Assembly (NCBI RefSeq): GCF_018398335.1
Contig: NZ_JAHBRX010000002.1
Location: 1,364,001-1,428,000, forward strand
Direction of reading: 5' to 3'
Origin: Chelatococcus sp. HY11
GTDB taxonomy: Bacteria > Pseudomonadota > Alphaproteobacteria > Rhizobiales > Beijerinckiaceae
Length of the DNA stretch: 64,000 bases
Part shown: positions 1 to 7,969 of the stretch, in pieces
Layout of the letters: every line of letters begins with the position of its first letter
How positions within the stretch are numbered: the stretch's first letter is position 1
Position numbers and translations under genes: made by a program
Notes under the pieces: generated by a model
What the model saw: the letters and a program-made list of their open reading frames with translations, nothing else
Databases searched by the model: none
What the model was told of the DNA's origin: nothing

Positions 1-470
1 TGACACTTGGAACTGTTGCCAAGCTGCGGCATCAGCAAAAACTTTGATTCCGTATCTGTCAACATGCTCGCCGCTAGTGTGCGGGCAGGCGCAATCACTT
101 ACGCTGCCGTTTTCAAACTTGTTGGGCGCGGGACAGTCCGCCAAGGTTAGACGCGCATAGGCGAACCAAGTCCATCAGCCCAGTCAAGTACAACGCTCTG
201 ACAGCGAAGATCATCGACGCGGCAACCTCGGACAGCGTCCGCGCTCCTGCTACATGACGAGTACCGTGTTGATCGTCCGGGTGAGGGGGCAGCAAGATAG
301 CAATGGGCTGTAGACAGGGGCGGGTAGCCACGGTCGGGCGCTGGGCCCGCGCCAAGGGGCGGCAGATAGCGCGCTCGGCCGAGAGACCACTTTGGTAGCA
401 CCCGCGCAGCGCATCCCTTTGAAACGGCGCCGTTATGGCGGCTCTTTTCGAATATTGACAGTGGCCCCCA
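1..470. other. Left edge, no supportable gene
   Basis: I find no reading frame with recognisable family features on either strand. Short open stretches exist on both strands but they have no plausible ribosome-binding site, no conserved motif and mixed codon use. A gene tail entering from the left cannot be excluded: one plus-strand frame stays open from the left edge to about position 148 apart from a stop at the very first codon. This may be decayed sequence next to the transporter gene. Confidence 0.4.
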
Positions 471-1349
471 TCACCGTCGTTCGCTCCAGACAAGAAAGAT
501 CCCTGCCGAGGCTACCATCGTTCCACCCACAAGCATATGCAGCGTCGGCAGTTCGGCGAACAGGAAGTAACCAAGGACCGGACCGATCAGCACCGAAGTA
601 TAGTCGAGCGGCGCCAGCGTCGACATGTCGGCATGGCGAAGGCTCTCGGTGACGAGCACATGCGCCATCCCGCCGGCGAATCCGCCGAGCGCCAGAAGCA
701 ATATCTGTTCGCCGGAAAGATAGGCCCAGCCGAACGGCAGGGTGGCCAGCGCAAAACCTGTCGAGGTGAGCGAGAACCAAAGCACGATGGTGGAGGAGCG
801 CTCCGTTTCGACCAAAGCCTTCAGCATCAGCACCGAACACGCCGTGGCAAAGGCGCCGGCGATTGCCGCCCCCGCGCCGATCGCTTGGCGACCGCCGAAG
901 CCCTCAGCGCTAAAGATGGTGAGGCCGGGCCATGCCACTACGCCGACACCGGTCAGCCCTGCCAGCACCGCCAGCCAGCGTGAGGGCCGTACGATTTCGC
1001 CGAGCACGATGGCGCCGAGGGCCACGGCAAACAACGGCTGCGCATAGCCGAACATGATCGCGTCGGAGAGCGGCAGGTAGGCCAGCGCCAGGAACGTGAG
1101 GCCGAGGCTCGCAGAGCCGCATAGGCCACGTGCGACATGGCCGAGCGGCCGTTTGGTTTTGAGTGCCGTGGCCAATTCGCCACGCGAAGCGAGGAAGACG
1201 AGGATTGGCAGCATGGCGAAGAACGAGCGATAGAACACGACCTGCCCGGTCGGCAAGCTGCCAGCCAGCTTGATCAGCGCGAACATGGAGACGAAGAAGG
1301 AGACCGAGCCGAGCTTCAGCCCGATCCCGGCCAGAGATTTTCTTGGCAT
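471..1349 (-). CDS. DMT superfamily (EamA) transporter
   Basis: A 292-residue integral membrane protein made almost wholly of hydrophobic segments, consistent with about ten transmembrane helices. The two halves (about 10-140 and 150-288) look like the duplicated EamA domains of the drug/metabolite transporter superfamily; a Pro/Gly-rich end of each half (GEIVRPSRW, then FAELPTLHM) is typical. Family members export or import small metabolites, and the substrate cannot be read from sequence. It is transcribed alone, leftwards. A palindrome shared with the rest of this catabolic module lies about 200 bases upstream, so it is probably co-regulated and may move the pathway substrate or an intermediate. 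The ATG has only a weak ribosome-binding site (AGG), so the exact start is slightly uncertain. Confidence 0.85.
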   Translation of the reverse strand: MPRKSLAGIGLKLGSVSFFVSMFALIKLAGSLPTGQVVFYRSFFAMLPILVFLASRGELATALKTKRPLGHVARGLCGSASLGLTFLALAYLPLSDAIMFGYAQPLFAVALGAIVLGEIVRPSRWLAVLAGLTGVGVVAWPGLTIFSAEGFGGRQAIGAGAAIAGAFATACSVLMLKALVETERSSTIVLWFSLTSTGFALATLPFGWAYLSGEQILLLALGGFAGGMAHVLVTESLRHADMSTLAPLDYTSVLIGPVLGYFLFAELPTLHMLVGGTMVASAGIFLVWSERR

Positions 1350-1550
1350 GGGGACCTGCCGTGGCGTCAGCCGGGACTAAGCCGATCTATCAGCGCATAG
1401 CACTCAGGTTGGATAGCATTGTCGGGCAAAGAAGCCGGAGGCCGCCTGGCACTCGGATAAATCGAGGCTGGTGCGGTATCAAGGCCAGCAAAGAATTGCC
1501 TTCTTCCACAGCGCACCAGCGCAGCTCCTCGCTCGCCACTTATGAAAAAT

Positions 1551-1563
1551 ATTGTATGACGAT
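1551..1563. promoter_or_regulatory. Putative GntR operator, copy 1
   Basis: ATTGTATGACGAT, one mismatch from the perfect palindrome ATTGTATGACAAT found at 15832. It lies between the dioxygenase gene and the DMT transporter gene, about 200 bases upstream of the transporter start. The core fits the TnGTnnnACnA consensus of FadR-subfamily GntR regulators, with one mismatch. Rest of the 1350-1628 gap: no gene seen. Confidence 0.6.
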
Positions 1564-1628
1564 ATTCGCCAAATGTCGAGGCGAATCCGGCAGCCGCGCT
1601 TACTTCCGGCGGCGGCTGCCGGCACGGA

Positions 1629-2507
1629 TCAGGCCGCGGCTTGGGCACCTATAGTCTGCGCGTCATCGTCAAACGCGGCTAGCGGGCGACGTGGCCAGAC
1701 CTGCGGGAACATCGCGGAAGCTAGCGGCTGTCCGACCGACAGGCCGGGATCGCGTAGCGGCTGGGGCCCCATCGGGCGCTTGGCATAGGTGACGTCGTCG
1801 CCGGCGTAACGGAAGGCAAGCGCACGGCGGCGGCGATCGTGCGAGGTGTTGCCTGGCGCATGGTGCAGCGTCAGCAGATGGTGGGCTAGCACGTCGCCCG
1901 GATCCATGTCGAAATGCACGATGTTCCAATCGCTGCGGTTTGCCTCGATATCCGGCAGCGCCTCGAACAGGTCATCCGGATAGTCCTTGTACTTCTTGGC
2001 GTCGAAGCCGGTCGGCCGATACCACTTGCCCGTACGGTGCGAGCCAGGGATCCACTCGGTCACCCCGGTTTCCAGGGTGACGGAATCGAGTGGCGTCCAG
2101 AACGAGCAGACCTGCGTGCCGTCCATCCACAGGTACGGCTGGTCATGGTGCCAAGGCGTGTGGTTCGTGGTATTCGGCTCCTTGACGAACATCGCGTCGA
2201 CGGCGAGGTTGACGGTCTTCGAGCGCATGAGCGCCGCGGCCCATTCAGGCATCGGCGACTCAGCCTGGAACTGGCGGAAGCGCTGGTTGAAGGTCCACAT
2301 AAATATGTCGTAGCCGAACTTGCCGCCGCCGGAGCCGGCAGCGATATCGTGGCCGGATGGACCTGGCTGGTTCAGCACGTCCTCGACTGCGTCCCGCAGC
2401 ATCTCCACCCATTCGGTGCTGAGGATGTTACGCAGGCATACGACGCCATCCTCCTCATAGGTGCGGATTTCATCTTCTGTGATCGGCCTTGTGAATTGCG
2501 TGGTCAT
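1629..2507 (-). CDS. Phytanoyl-CoA dioxygenase (PhyH) family protein
   Basis: A 292-residue non-haem iron, 2-oxoglutarate-dependent oxygenase of the PhyH family. The iron facial triad is visible: the H-x-D pair is H120/D122 (in TPWHHDQPYLW), and the distal histidine is H215 or H216 (in LLTLHHAPGN). An arginine cluster (RRRRALAFR, about 225-233) is in the right place to hold 2-oxoglutarate. Such enzymes hydroxylate or demethylate small molecules in the cytoplasm using O2 and 2-oxoglutarate. The start has an AAGGAGA ribosome-binding site. The gene diverges from a LysR regulator across a 332-base gap with a strong inverted repeat, so that regulator probably controls it. The substrate is unknown. 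Confidence 0.88.
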   Translation of the reverse strand: MTTQFTRPITEDEIRTYEEDGVVCLRNILSTEWVEMLRDAVEDVLNQPGPSGHDIAAGSGGGKFGYDIFMWTFNQRFRQFQAESPMPEWAAALMRSKTVNLAVDAMFVKEPNTTNHTPWHHDQPYLWMDGTQVCSFWTPLDSVTLETGVTEWIPGSHRTGKWYRPTGFDAKKYKDYPDDLFEALPDIEANRSDWNIVHFDMDPGDVLAHHLLTLHHAPGNTSHDRRRRALAFRYAGDDVTYAKRPMGPQPLRDPGLSVGQPLASAMFPQVWPRRPLAAFDDDAQTIGAQAAA

Positions 2508-2772
2508 GGCTGGTGTTCTCCTTCTTCAGGTTGGCTCGCGGTACCCTGGTGAGCAGCCGCTGTTTGAGGCGGCGCAGGAGGTGTTGGCCTCTGGCTGTCT
2601 CGGCGCGACTGCCCGGCGCGGAGATGGCAGGTCCCTGCGAGCGGCAGGCCGTCGAGGACGGCGTCCGTCCGTGCGCGATCTTTAAGGGGGCAGGTGAAGC
2701 CTTTACACATCGGAATAACCTCCGCATCCTGGGCAGGTGGACCAAACTTTCATCCGCTGCCTAGATCCCATT

Positions 2773-2807
2773 TTGCTTGTCCCTTGCTCCACAACAAGCA
2801 ATGCTTG
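2773..2807. promoter_or_regulatory. Inverted repeats, putative LysR binding region
   Basis: The 2508-2839 gap between the divergent PhyH and LysR genes holds no gene but has nested repeats. TTGCTTGT (2773-2780) is matched by ACAAGCAA (2794-2801), and CAAGCA-A-TGCTTG is a perfect palindrome at 2795-2807. Repeated half-sites of this kind in a divergent promoter are typical of LysR regulators that control themselves and the neighbour. No copy of the GntR-type palindrome is present here. Confidence 0.55.
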
Positions 2808-2839
2808 GTCAACAAGATCATTCCAAAATGGACTGACTC

Positions 2840-3754
2840 ATGAGCTATAGCCGCCGCTATCTACCGTCCGTTTCGCTGCTCACCGCCTTCGAGGCGACGG
2901 CCCGGTTGGGGAGCGTCAGCGCAGCGGCCAAAGAGCTGAGCCTTACGCAGAGCGCCGTCAGCCGTCAGATCCGCGCACTGGAGGAGCAGCTGCAGGTCGA
3001 GCTCTTCGTGCGCGACCGCCAGACGGTTCGGCCGAATTCGGCGGCGATGAGTTTCCTCGCGGAGGTGCGCGACGCGCTCGACCGCCTCTCGACCGCCTCG
3101 CAAAATCTCTATGCCAACCCAAATGGCGGTATTCTCAACGTGACAATCCTGTCGACCTTCGGCACACGCTGGCTCGCGCCACGTCTGTCCGGCTTCAAGC
3201 GCTTGCATCCAGGCATCACGGTCAATCTGAAGACCCGCTTTAGCCTGTTTGACTTCCGTGACGAGGGCGTCGACGCGGCCATCCATTCCGGCGTCCCATA
3301 CTGGCCGGGCGCGGAGATGGTGGAGCTGCGGCGCGAGTTTCTGGTGCCCGCCAGCAGTCCTTATTTCCGCGAGAGCCGCGCCATCCGAATAGCCGCCGAC
3401 CTAATCGAGCAGCCGTTGATCCATATGGGCTCGATGGGACGCGGCACCGATTGGGAGAAGTGGTTCCGCGCGCAGGGGCTGGAGCCCGGTCGCCTCTCCG
3501 CCGGCAGCTTCGACCAGTTCTCGACCGTGGCGCGCGCAGCGGCGGCGGGCTTGGGCGTCGGGCTGCTGCCGACCTTCCTCATAGAAGAGGAATTGTTGAG
3601 CGGCCAACTCGTGCCGGCCGTGAACGTCACCTATGAAAGCAGCGACAAATATTACCTTGCCTGGCCGGAGGGAAGGAAGGACTATCCGCCGTTGATCGCC
3701 TTCCGCGACTGGATCGTGGCTCAGTCCAGAGCTAAGGTGCAACTCGATCCATGA
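2840..3754 (+). CDS. LysR family transcriptional regulator
   Basis: A 304-residue LysR-type regulator, normal length for the family. The N-terminal winged helix-turn-helix (about 10-68) contains the typical run of SAAAKELSLTQSAVSRQI followed by a linker helix and LFVRDR. Residues 90-300 form the periplasmic-binding-protein-like effector domain. The pattern of the effector domain is closest to the GcvA/AmpR-like group. It is divergent from the PhyH dioxygenase gene with repeat half-sites between them, so it most likely autoregulates and activates that gene in response to a pathway metabolite. A role at other promoters of the module is possible but not shown. Confidence 0.92.
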   Translation: MSYSRRYLPSVSLLTAFEATARLGSVSAAAKELSLTQSAVSRQIRALEEQLQVELFVRDRQTVRPNSAAMSFLAEVRDALDRLSTASQNLYANPNGGILNVTILSTFGTRWLAPRLSGFKRLHPGITVNLKTRFSLFDFRDEGVDAAIHSGVPYWPGAEMVELRREFLVPASSPYFRESRAIRIAADLIEQPLIHMGSMGRGTDWEKWFRAQGLEPGRLSAGSFDQFSTVARAAAAGLGVGLLPTFLIEEELLSGQLVPAVNVTYESSDKYYLAWPEGRKDYPPLIAFRDWIVAQSRAKVQLDP

Positions 3755-3940
3755 GTGCGAATACGGATGAGTTTCGCTTACGAGGCCGGTTATTCGTGCC
3801 TAAAGACGCGAATTCGCGATAGAGGACGACGGCGCGATCCTATGAACTGTCGGCGAGAGGAAATTGCGTCGCCGGGCGAGCCAAACTGCACTTCGCTGTT
3901 CCCGGGCGACGTGCTGGTACATGCCCCTTAGCGCATCGCT

Positions 3941-5227
3941 TCAGGCGCGCGACAGGCCGAGATGATCGCGCAGGGTAACGCCGGAATAATCCTTGCGTAG
4001 AGCGCCCCGGCGCTGCAGTTCGGGCGCTACCAAGTCGGCGAAGTCGTCCAGATAGTCTGGGAAATAGGCCGGCATGATGACGAAGCCATCGGCCGCCCGA
4101 GCATCCACCCACTCCTGCATGATATCGGCGATCTTGTCCGGCGTACCGACCGCGATGATGTAGCCGCGCCCCACTGCCATGAGGTTGAACAATTGCCGCA
4201 GCGTGTAGTTTTCGCGTCTTGCCAGCGGGATCAGCGCCCGGGCGAAGCCTTGCATACCATCCGTCATGGGCAAATCCGGGACCGGCCCGTCGAGCGGATA
4301 CTGGGAGAGGTCGTGGCCGAGCCGGTCCGACACGGTGCGAATAGAGCTTTGCACGTCGACAAAAGCCGCCAGACGCGCCAGTTTGGCATGCGCTTCCTCG
4401 TCGGTACGTCCAACCACGGTAAAGATGCCGTTCAGGATCTTGCAGTGGTTCGGGTCGCGGCCATGACTCGCCGCCATGCGGCGCACCTTGTCGTAGAAGT
4501 CGCGCCCTTCCGCGATTGCGTGCTGCACGGTCACGATCAGGTCGGCGTGGCGCGCGGCGAAGCCCATGCCAGCCGGCGAAGATCCCGCCTGCACCAACAC
4601 AGGATTGCCCTGCGGCCCGCGCGGCGCGTTGAGCGGTCCGCGCACGGAATAGTACTTGCCCTTGTGGTTGAGGAGGCGGATGCGCGCGGGATCGAAATAG
4701 CGGCCGCTCGCACGGTCAACCAGCACCGCGCCATCCTCCCAGGTGTTCCAGAGACCCCGCACGACCTCGACAAACTCGTCGGCCATCTCATAGCGTAGAT
4801 CGTGCTCCAGACGCCCCTCGGTACCGAAGTTCAGCCCGGCGATGGGGGAGGAGGTCGTGACGACATTCCAGCCAGCGCGCCCAGCGCTGATCAGATCGAG
4901 CGACTGGAAGGCGCGGGCAAGGTTGTAAGGCTGGGAGAACATGGTGGAGGCGGTGCCGACGAGGCCGATCCGGCTCGTCACCATGGCCAGCGCGCTCAGT
5001 TGCGCGACAGGCTCCAGCCGCGCGACCATGGACGGATGATCGTCGACCTCGGCCGAGACATTGTCGGGGACGAAGATAAAATCCATCTTCGCCCGCTCCG
5101 CCGTCGTCGCGATGCGGGCCAGCGCCTTGATGTCGAAATTGGTGGGGTCGGCGCCTTCCGCCCGCCAACCATCGATCTGGTTGCCGGTGCCCAGCACGAA
5201 TACGCCGAGATGCATCTCGCGGCTCAT
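3941..5227 (-). CDS. LLM-class flavin-dependent monooxygenase (NtaA/SnaA/DszA type)
   Basis: A 428-residue bacterial-luciferase-like monooxygenase of the NtaA/SnaA/DszA group, which uses FMNH2 supplied by a separate reductase to oxidise C-N or C-S bonds. Typical features are ISAGRAGWNVVTT, the GKYYSVRGPLN stretch and PVLVQAGSS. The longest frame begins at TTG (5239); I chose ATG 5227 because it has GGGAG five bases upstream. It is the last gene of the operon P450-ferredoxin-ferredoxin reductase-LLM, 26 bases after the reductase. It is a paralogue of the LLM enzyme at 7970-9328. No flavin reductase gene is visible in the window, so its FMNH2 source must lie elsewhere. Confidence 0.88.
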   Translation of the reverse strand: MSREMHLGVFVLGTGNQIDGWRAEGADPTNFDIKALARIATTAERAKMDFIFVPDNVSAEVDDHPSMVARLEPVAQLSALAMVTSRIGLVGTASTMFSQPYNLARAFQSLDLISAGRAGWNVVTTSSPIAGLNFGTEGRLEHDLRYEMADEFVEVVRGLWNTWEDGAVLVDRASGRYFDPARIRLLNHKGKYYSVRGPLNAPRGPQGNPVLVQAGSSPAGMGFAARHADLIVTVQHAIAEGRDFYDKVRRMAASHGRDPNHCKILNGIFTVVGRTDEEAHAKLARLAAFVDVQSSIRTVSDRLGHDLSQYPLDGPVPDLPMTDGMQGFARALIPLARRENYTLRQLFNLMAVGRGYIIAVGTPDKIADIMQEWVDARAADGFVIMPAYFPDYLDDFADLVAPELQRRGALRKDYSGVTLRDHLGLSRA

Positions 5228-5253
5228 GACGTCTCCCAATGGTTGTCTGCGGC

Positions 5254-6444
5254 TCAGGCGAAGGTCAGCGTCGGCTCATCCAGGCGGATGTCCTCCATAG
5301 CCTCGGCGAGCCGCATGCGACTTTGCCGCAGCGTCTTGGCGGCATTCCAGCCGAGCGCGCCGACAACGCGGCCTTGATGGTGGCAGAGTGCAACGAAGCG
5401 GCCGGACGCCATGTCGCCCTCTATCTCCATCTCGCCACTGGCCGGAAAGACACCGTAGCTCTGTAGCTTGACGTCGTGCTGGTCGCTCCACATGAACGGG
5501 ATCGGTCGGAAGTCCTCGGTTGCTCCCAGCAGGTTCTTCACGGCGGTGCCTGCCTGTTCAGTCGCGTTCATACGGTGCTCAATGCGCAGCCGCGCGCCGT
5601 AGCCGGAATGCCACCAGGAGGCGACGTCGCCGGCCGCGTAGACGCCCGGCGCGGCGCGGCAGCGGGCATCACACAGAATACCGTCGCCGATCGGCAGGCC
5701 GCTCGAACGCAGCCAGTCCACATTGGGCTTTGACCCGATCGCTACCAGCGCGAGCTCCGCGGGGATGACCTCGCCGTCGGCAAGCCGCACGCCGCTCACG
5801 TGCCCGCTCGTCTCCTCGAAGCCGGCCACCGGCGCATTCAGCCGCAGAATCACACCCGCCTCGCGGTGCCGCGCGGCGAGCAATTCGCCAATCGCGGCAG
5901 GGAACTGGCGGGCCAGCGGGTGCGGCGCGTTGCCGATAACCGTGACGTCGAGACCGATCTTGCGCGCAGTGGCGGCGAATTCCATACCGAGCACGCCAGT
6001 GCCTATGACTGCGACCCGGGGGGCGCTCGCCAAAGCGGTGCGCAGTGCCTCCGCATCATCCAAGCCGCGCAGGGTGTACACCCCGTGCGGGCTTGGGCCG
6101 GGAAAGGCGAGCGGGCTGACGCCAGTGGCAACGACCAGTCCGTCGAAGCGAAGTCGGTCGTCCGCCTCCAGCCGTAGCATGCGGCGTTCGAGATCGAGCT
6201 CGCAGGCGCGCGCGGGTACCAGCCATTCGGCCCCAAGCTCGTCGAGCAGCGCCTGCTCGCCCAACCGGATATGCTCAAAGGGCAGGTTGTTGGCGATGAA
6301 GCCCTTGGAGAGTGGCGGTCGGTCATAGGGAGGGTGGGGTTCCGCTCCAATCACGAGAATGCGTTCCCCGTAGCCTTCTCTGCGCAGCGACTGGACGGCG
6401 GCCAGCCCCGCGGCCGACCCGCCGACGACAATGACTGTGCGCAA
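5254..6444 (-). CDS. NAD(P)H-ferredoxin reductase (FAD-dependent)
   Basis: A 396-residue pyridine-nucleotide-disulphide-type oxidoreductase of the kind that passes electrons from NAD(P)H to a P450 ferredoxin. The FAD dinucleotide fold is at the very N-terminus (VVGGSAAGLAA), the NAD(P) fold at about 140-165 (VAVIGTGVLGMEFA), and the second FAD motif is AAGDVASW. Because the FAD motif starts at residue 5 the start must be here, and the codon is TTG with GAGGG upstream. It starts three bases after the ferredoxin stop codon and lies in the operon with that ferredoxin and P450, which identifies its electron partners. C-terminal reductase domain about 310-396. Confidence 0.9.
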   Translation of the reverse strand: MRTVIVVGGSAAGLAAVQSLRREGYGERILVIGAEPHPPYDRPPLSKGFIANNLPFEHIRLGEQALLDELGAEWLVPARACELDLERRMLRLEADDRLRFDGLVVATGVSPLAFPGPSPHGVYTLRGLDDAEALRTALASAPRVAVIGTGVLGMEFAATARKIGLDVTVIGNAPHPLARQFPAAIGELLAARHREAGVILRLNAPVAGFEETSGHVSGVRLADGEVIPAELALVAIGSKPNVDWLRSSGLPIGDGILCDARCRAAPGVYAAGDVASWWHSGYGARLRIEHRMNATEQAGTAVKNLLGATEDFRPIPFMWSDQHDVKLQSYGVFPASGEMEIEGDMASGRFVALCHHQGRVVGALGWNAAKTLRQSRMRLAEAMEDIRLDEPTLTFA

Positions 6445-6447
6445 GGC

Positions 6448-6642
6448 TCAGCCCTCAAGCCGGATCGCAAGCGCCGGGCAAACCTTAATCGCCTGCAGCA
6501 CGTCCGCGCGGCTCTCTTCCGATGGGTTCTCCTGTAGCAGTATGACGATGCCGTCGTCCTCGCGTTGGTCGAAGATATCCGGCGCCGCGAGCACGCATTG
6601 GCCGGCGCCACAGCATTTCGCCTGTTCGATGATCACCCGCAT
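6448..6642 (-). CDS. Small ferredoxin, probable [3Fe-4S]
   Basis: A 64-residue ferredoxin. Cys10, Cys16 and Cys55 are placed to bind the cluster (CCGAGQC, then KVCPA). The position that would be the second cysteine of a CxxCxxC motif is Ala13, which points to a [3Fe-4S] cluster as in many bacterial P450 ferredoxins; Cys11 is an extra neighbour. The ATG lies one base after the TGA of the P450 gene, so the pair is translationally coupled. It carries electrons from the reductase encoded next to the P450. Confidence 0.92.
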   Translation of the reverse strand: MRVIIEQAKCCGAGQCVLAAPDIFDQREDDGIVILLQENPSEESRADVLQAIKVCPALAIRLEG

Positions 6643-6643
6643 C

Positions 6644-7876
6644 TCAGCTCTCCCATGTGACAGGAATCCGCTCGACGCCATAGACGAAGCTGGTTTCCTT
6701 GAATTCGAGACTCGACACCGGCGCGGCGAGCGCCAAACTCGGTATGCGGCGGAACAACGTACCGATAACGATCTGCAGTTCGGCGCGGGCCAATGGCTGC
6801 CCGAGGCACTGGTGGACGCCATAGCCGAAAGCGATGTGATGACGCGCATCGCGATGGATGCGGAACTTGTCGGCGTCGGGGAAGACGTCGGAGTCACGAT
6901 TGGCCGCCGCATTGTGGGCGATGATGCCTTCGCCCTTCCGGATGACATGATCGCCCATCTCGATGTCGGCCGTCGCTATGCGTCTGCGACCGTTATGGGT
7001 GACGTCGACATAACGCAGGATTTCCTCGACGGTGCTATTGATCAAAGTTGGATCGTCGATCAGCGCCCGTTTCTGTTCCGGATTCTCGAGCAGCGCCAGG
7101 ATACCAAGCGACATCGTGTGCGCGGAGGTGTCGTGGCCGGCGATCAGCAGCAGGCGCGCGATGCCGATGAGCTGGATCGGCGTGAGGTGCCCTGGCCTGA
7201 GCTGGTTCACCACCAGCCGGCTCAGGAGATCGTCCGTCGGATGCTGGTTCTTCTTCTCGATCAGCCCCGCGATATAGACGTCACATAATTCCTGGATCGC
7301 CTTTGACGAAACGTCCGGCGGGGTACGGCTGTCGGTGATCAGATCTGCCTTTGCGTGGAAGAAATCCTGATCTTCGTAGGGGACTCCGAGCAGGTCGCAG
7401 ATCATGGTGATCGGCAGCGCAAGTGTCAGGTCACGCACGATGTCGCTCGGCGGTCCTTTGGCGAGGATCGCATCAATGCGCTCGTCCACGACCTGCTGGA
7501 TGCGCGGCTTCAGCGCCTCGATCTTCTTGACCGCGAATTCGCCTGTGAGCATGCGCCGGAACTGCGTGTGCTCCGGCACGTCCATCGTGATGAAGCTCGG
7601 ATATTTGGTTCGCACCGCCAGCATGCCCGGCGTCGCGCCCGGAAAGTTTGGCAACGTATTGTCGGCGCTGACCCGCGGATCGGTCAGCAGCTTGCGAACG
7701 TCATCATAGCGCGTCACCAGCCAAGCATCCTGGCCGGTCCATAAGCGCACCTTGGCGAAGGGCTCATCAGCGCGCAATTCGGCCAACTCCGGCGCAGGGT
7801 CGAGCGGGTTGGCGCGCTTGATCGGATATTCACGCATGCCGCTGAAAGGGCAGGATGCAGCAGCGAATTCTGACAT
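6644..7876 (-). CDS. Cytochrome P450
   Basis: A 410-residue soluble bacterial P450. Visible motifs are the I-helix oxygen-activation sequence AGHDTSAH (about 243-250), the K-helix EEILRY with its ExxR pair, and the haem loop FGYGVHQCLG with the axial cysteine at about 357. A longer frame runs to 7936, but ATG 7876 is preceded by GGAGGT and gives the usual length. It heads the operon P450-ferredoxin-reductase-LLM, a complete class I electron chain. The GntR-type palindrome at 7925 lies 49 bases upstream, next to an AT-rich -10-like stretch, so the operon is likely repressed without inducer. The substrate is not known; hydroxylation or N-dealkylation of the pathway compound is plausible. Confidence 0.95.
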   Translation of the reverse strand: MSEFAAASCPFSGMREYPIKRANPLDPAPELAELRADEPFAKVRLWTGQDAWLVTRYDDVRKLLTDPRVSADNTLPNFPGATPGMLAVRTKYPSFITMDVPEHTQFRRMLTGEFAVKKIEALKPRIQQVVDERIDAILAKGPPSDIVRDLTLALPITMICDLLGVPYEDQDFFHAKADLITDSRTPPDVSSKAIQELCDVYIAGLIEKKNQHPTDDLLSRLVVNQLRPGHLTPIQLIGIARLLLIAGHDTSAHTMSLGILALLENPEQKRALIDDPTLINSTVEEILRYVDVTHNGRRRIATADIEMGDHVIRKGEGIIAHNAAANRDSDVFPDADKFRIHRDARHHIAFGYGVHQCLGQPLARAELQIVIGTLFRRIPSLALAAPVSSLEFKETSFVYGVERIPVTWES

Positions 7877-7924
7877 GTCGACCTCCGGAGGTCCGTGTAA
7901 ATGAGGCAGAGTGGGAGTGCCGCT

Positions 7925-7937
7925 ATCTTCATACAAT
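7925..7937. promoter_or_regulatory. Putative GntR operator, copy 2
   Basis: Reads ATTGTATGAAGAT on the minus strand, two mismatches from the perfect copy at 15832. It lies 49 bases upstream of the P450 start and directly beside the AT-rich sequence ATATTATATT, which could hold the -10 element of the leftward promoter. This is a position where bound repressor would block RNA polymerase. Confidence 0.6.
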
Positions 7938-7969
7938 AATATAATATTCTCGAAAGGACGCGCCCAAGC

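Noticed and set aside
433-983. Several long frames on both strands over the DMT transporter gene
   Set aside because: They are shadow frames of a GC-rich gene: no family features, poor starts, and the opposite-strand transporter explains the region.
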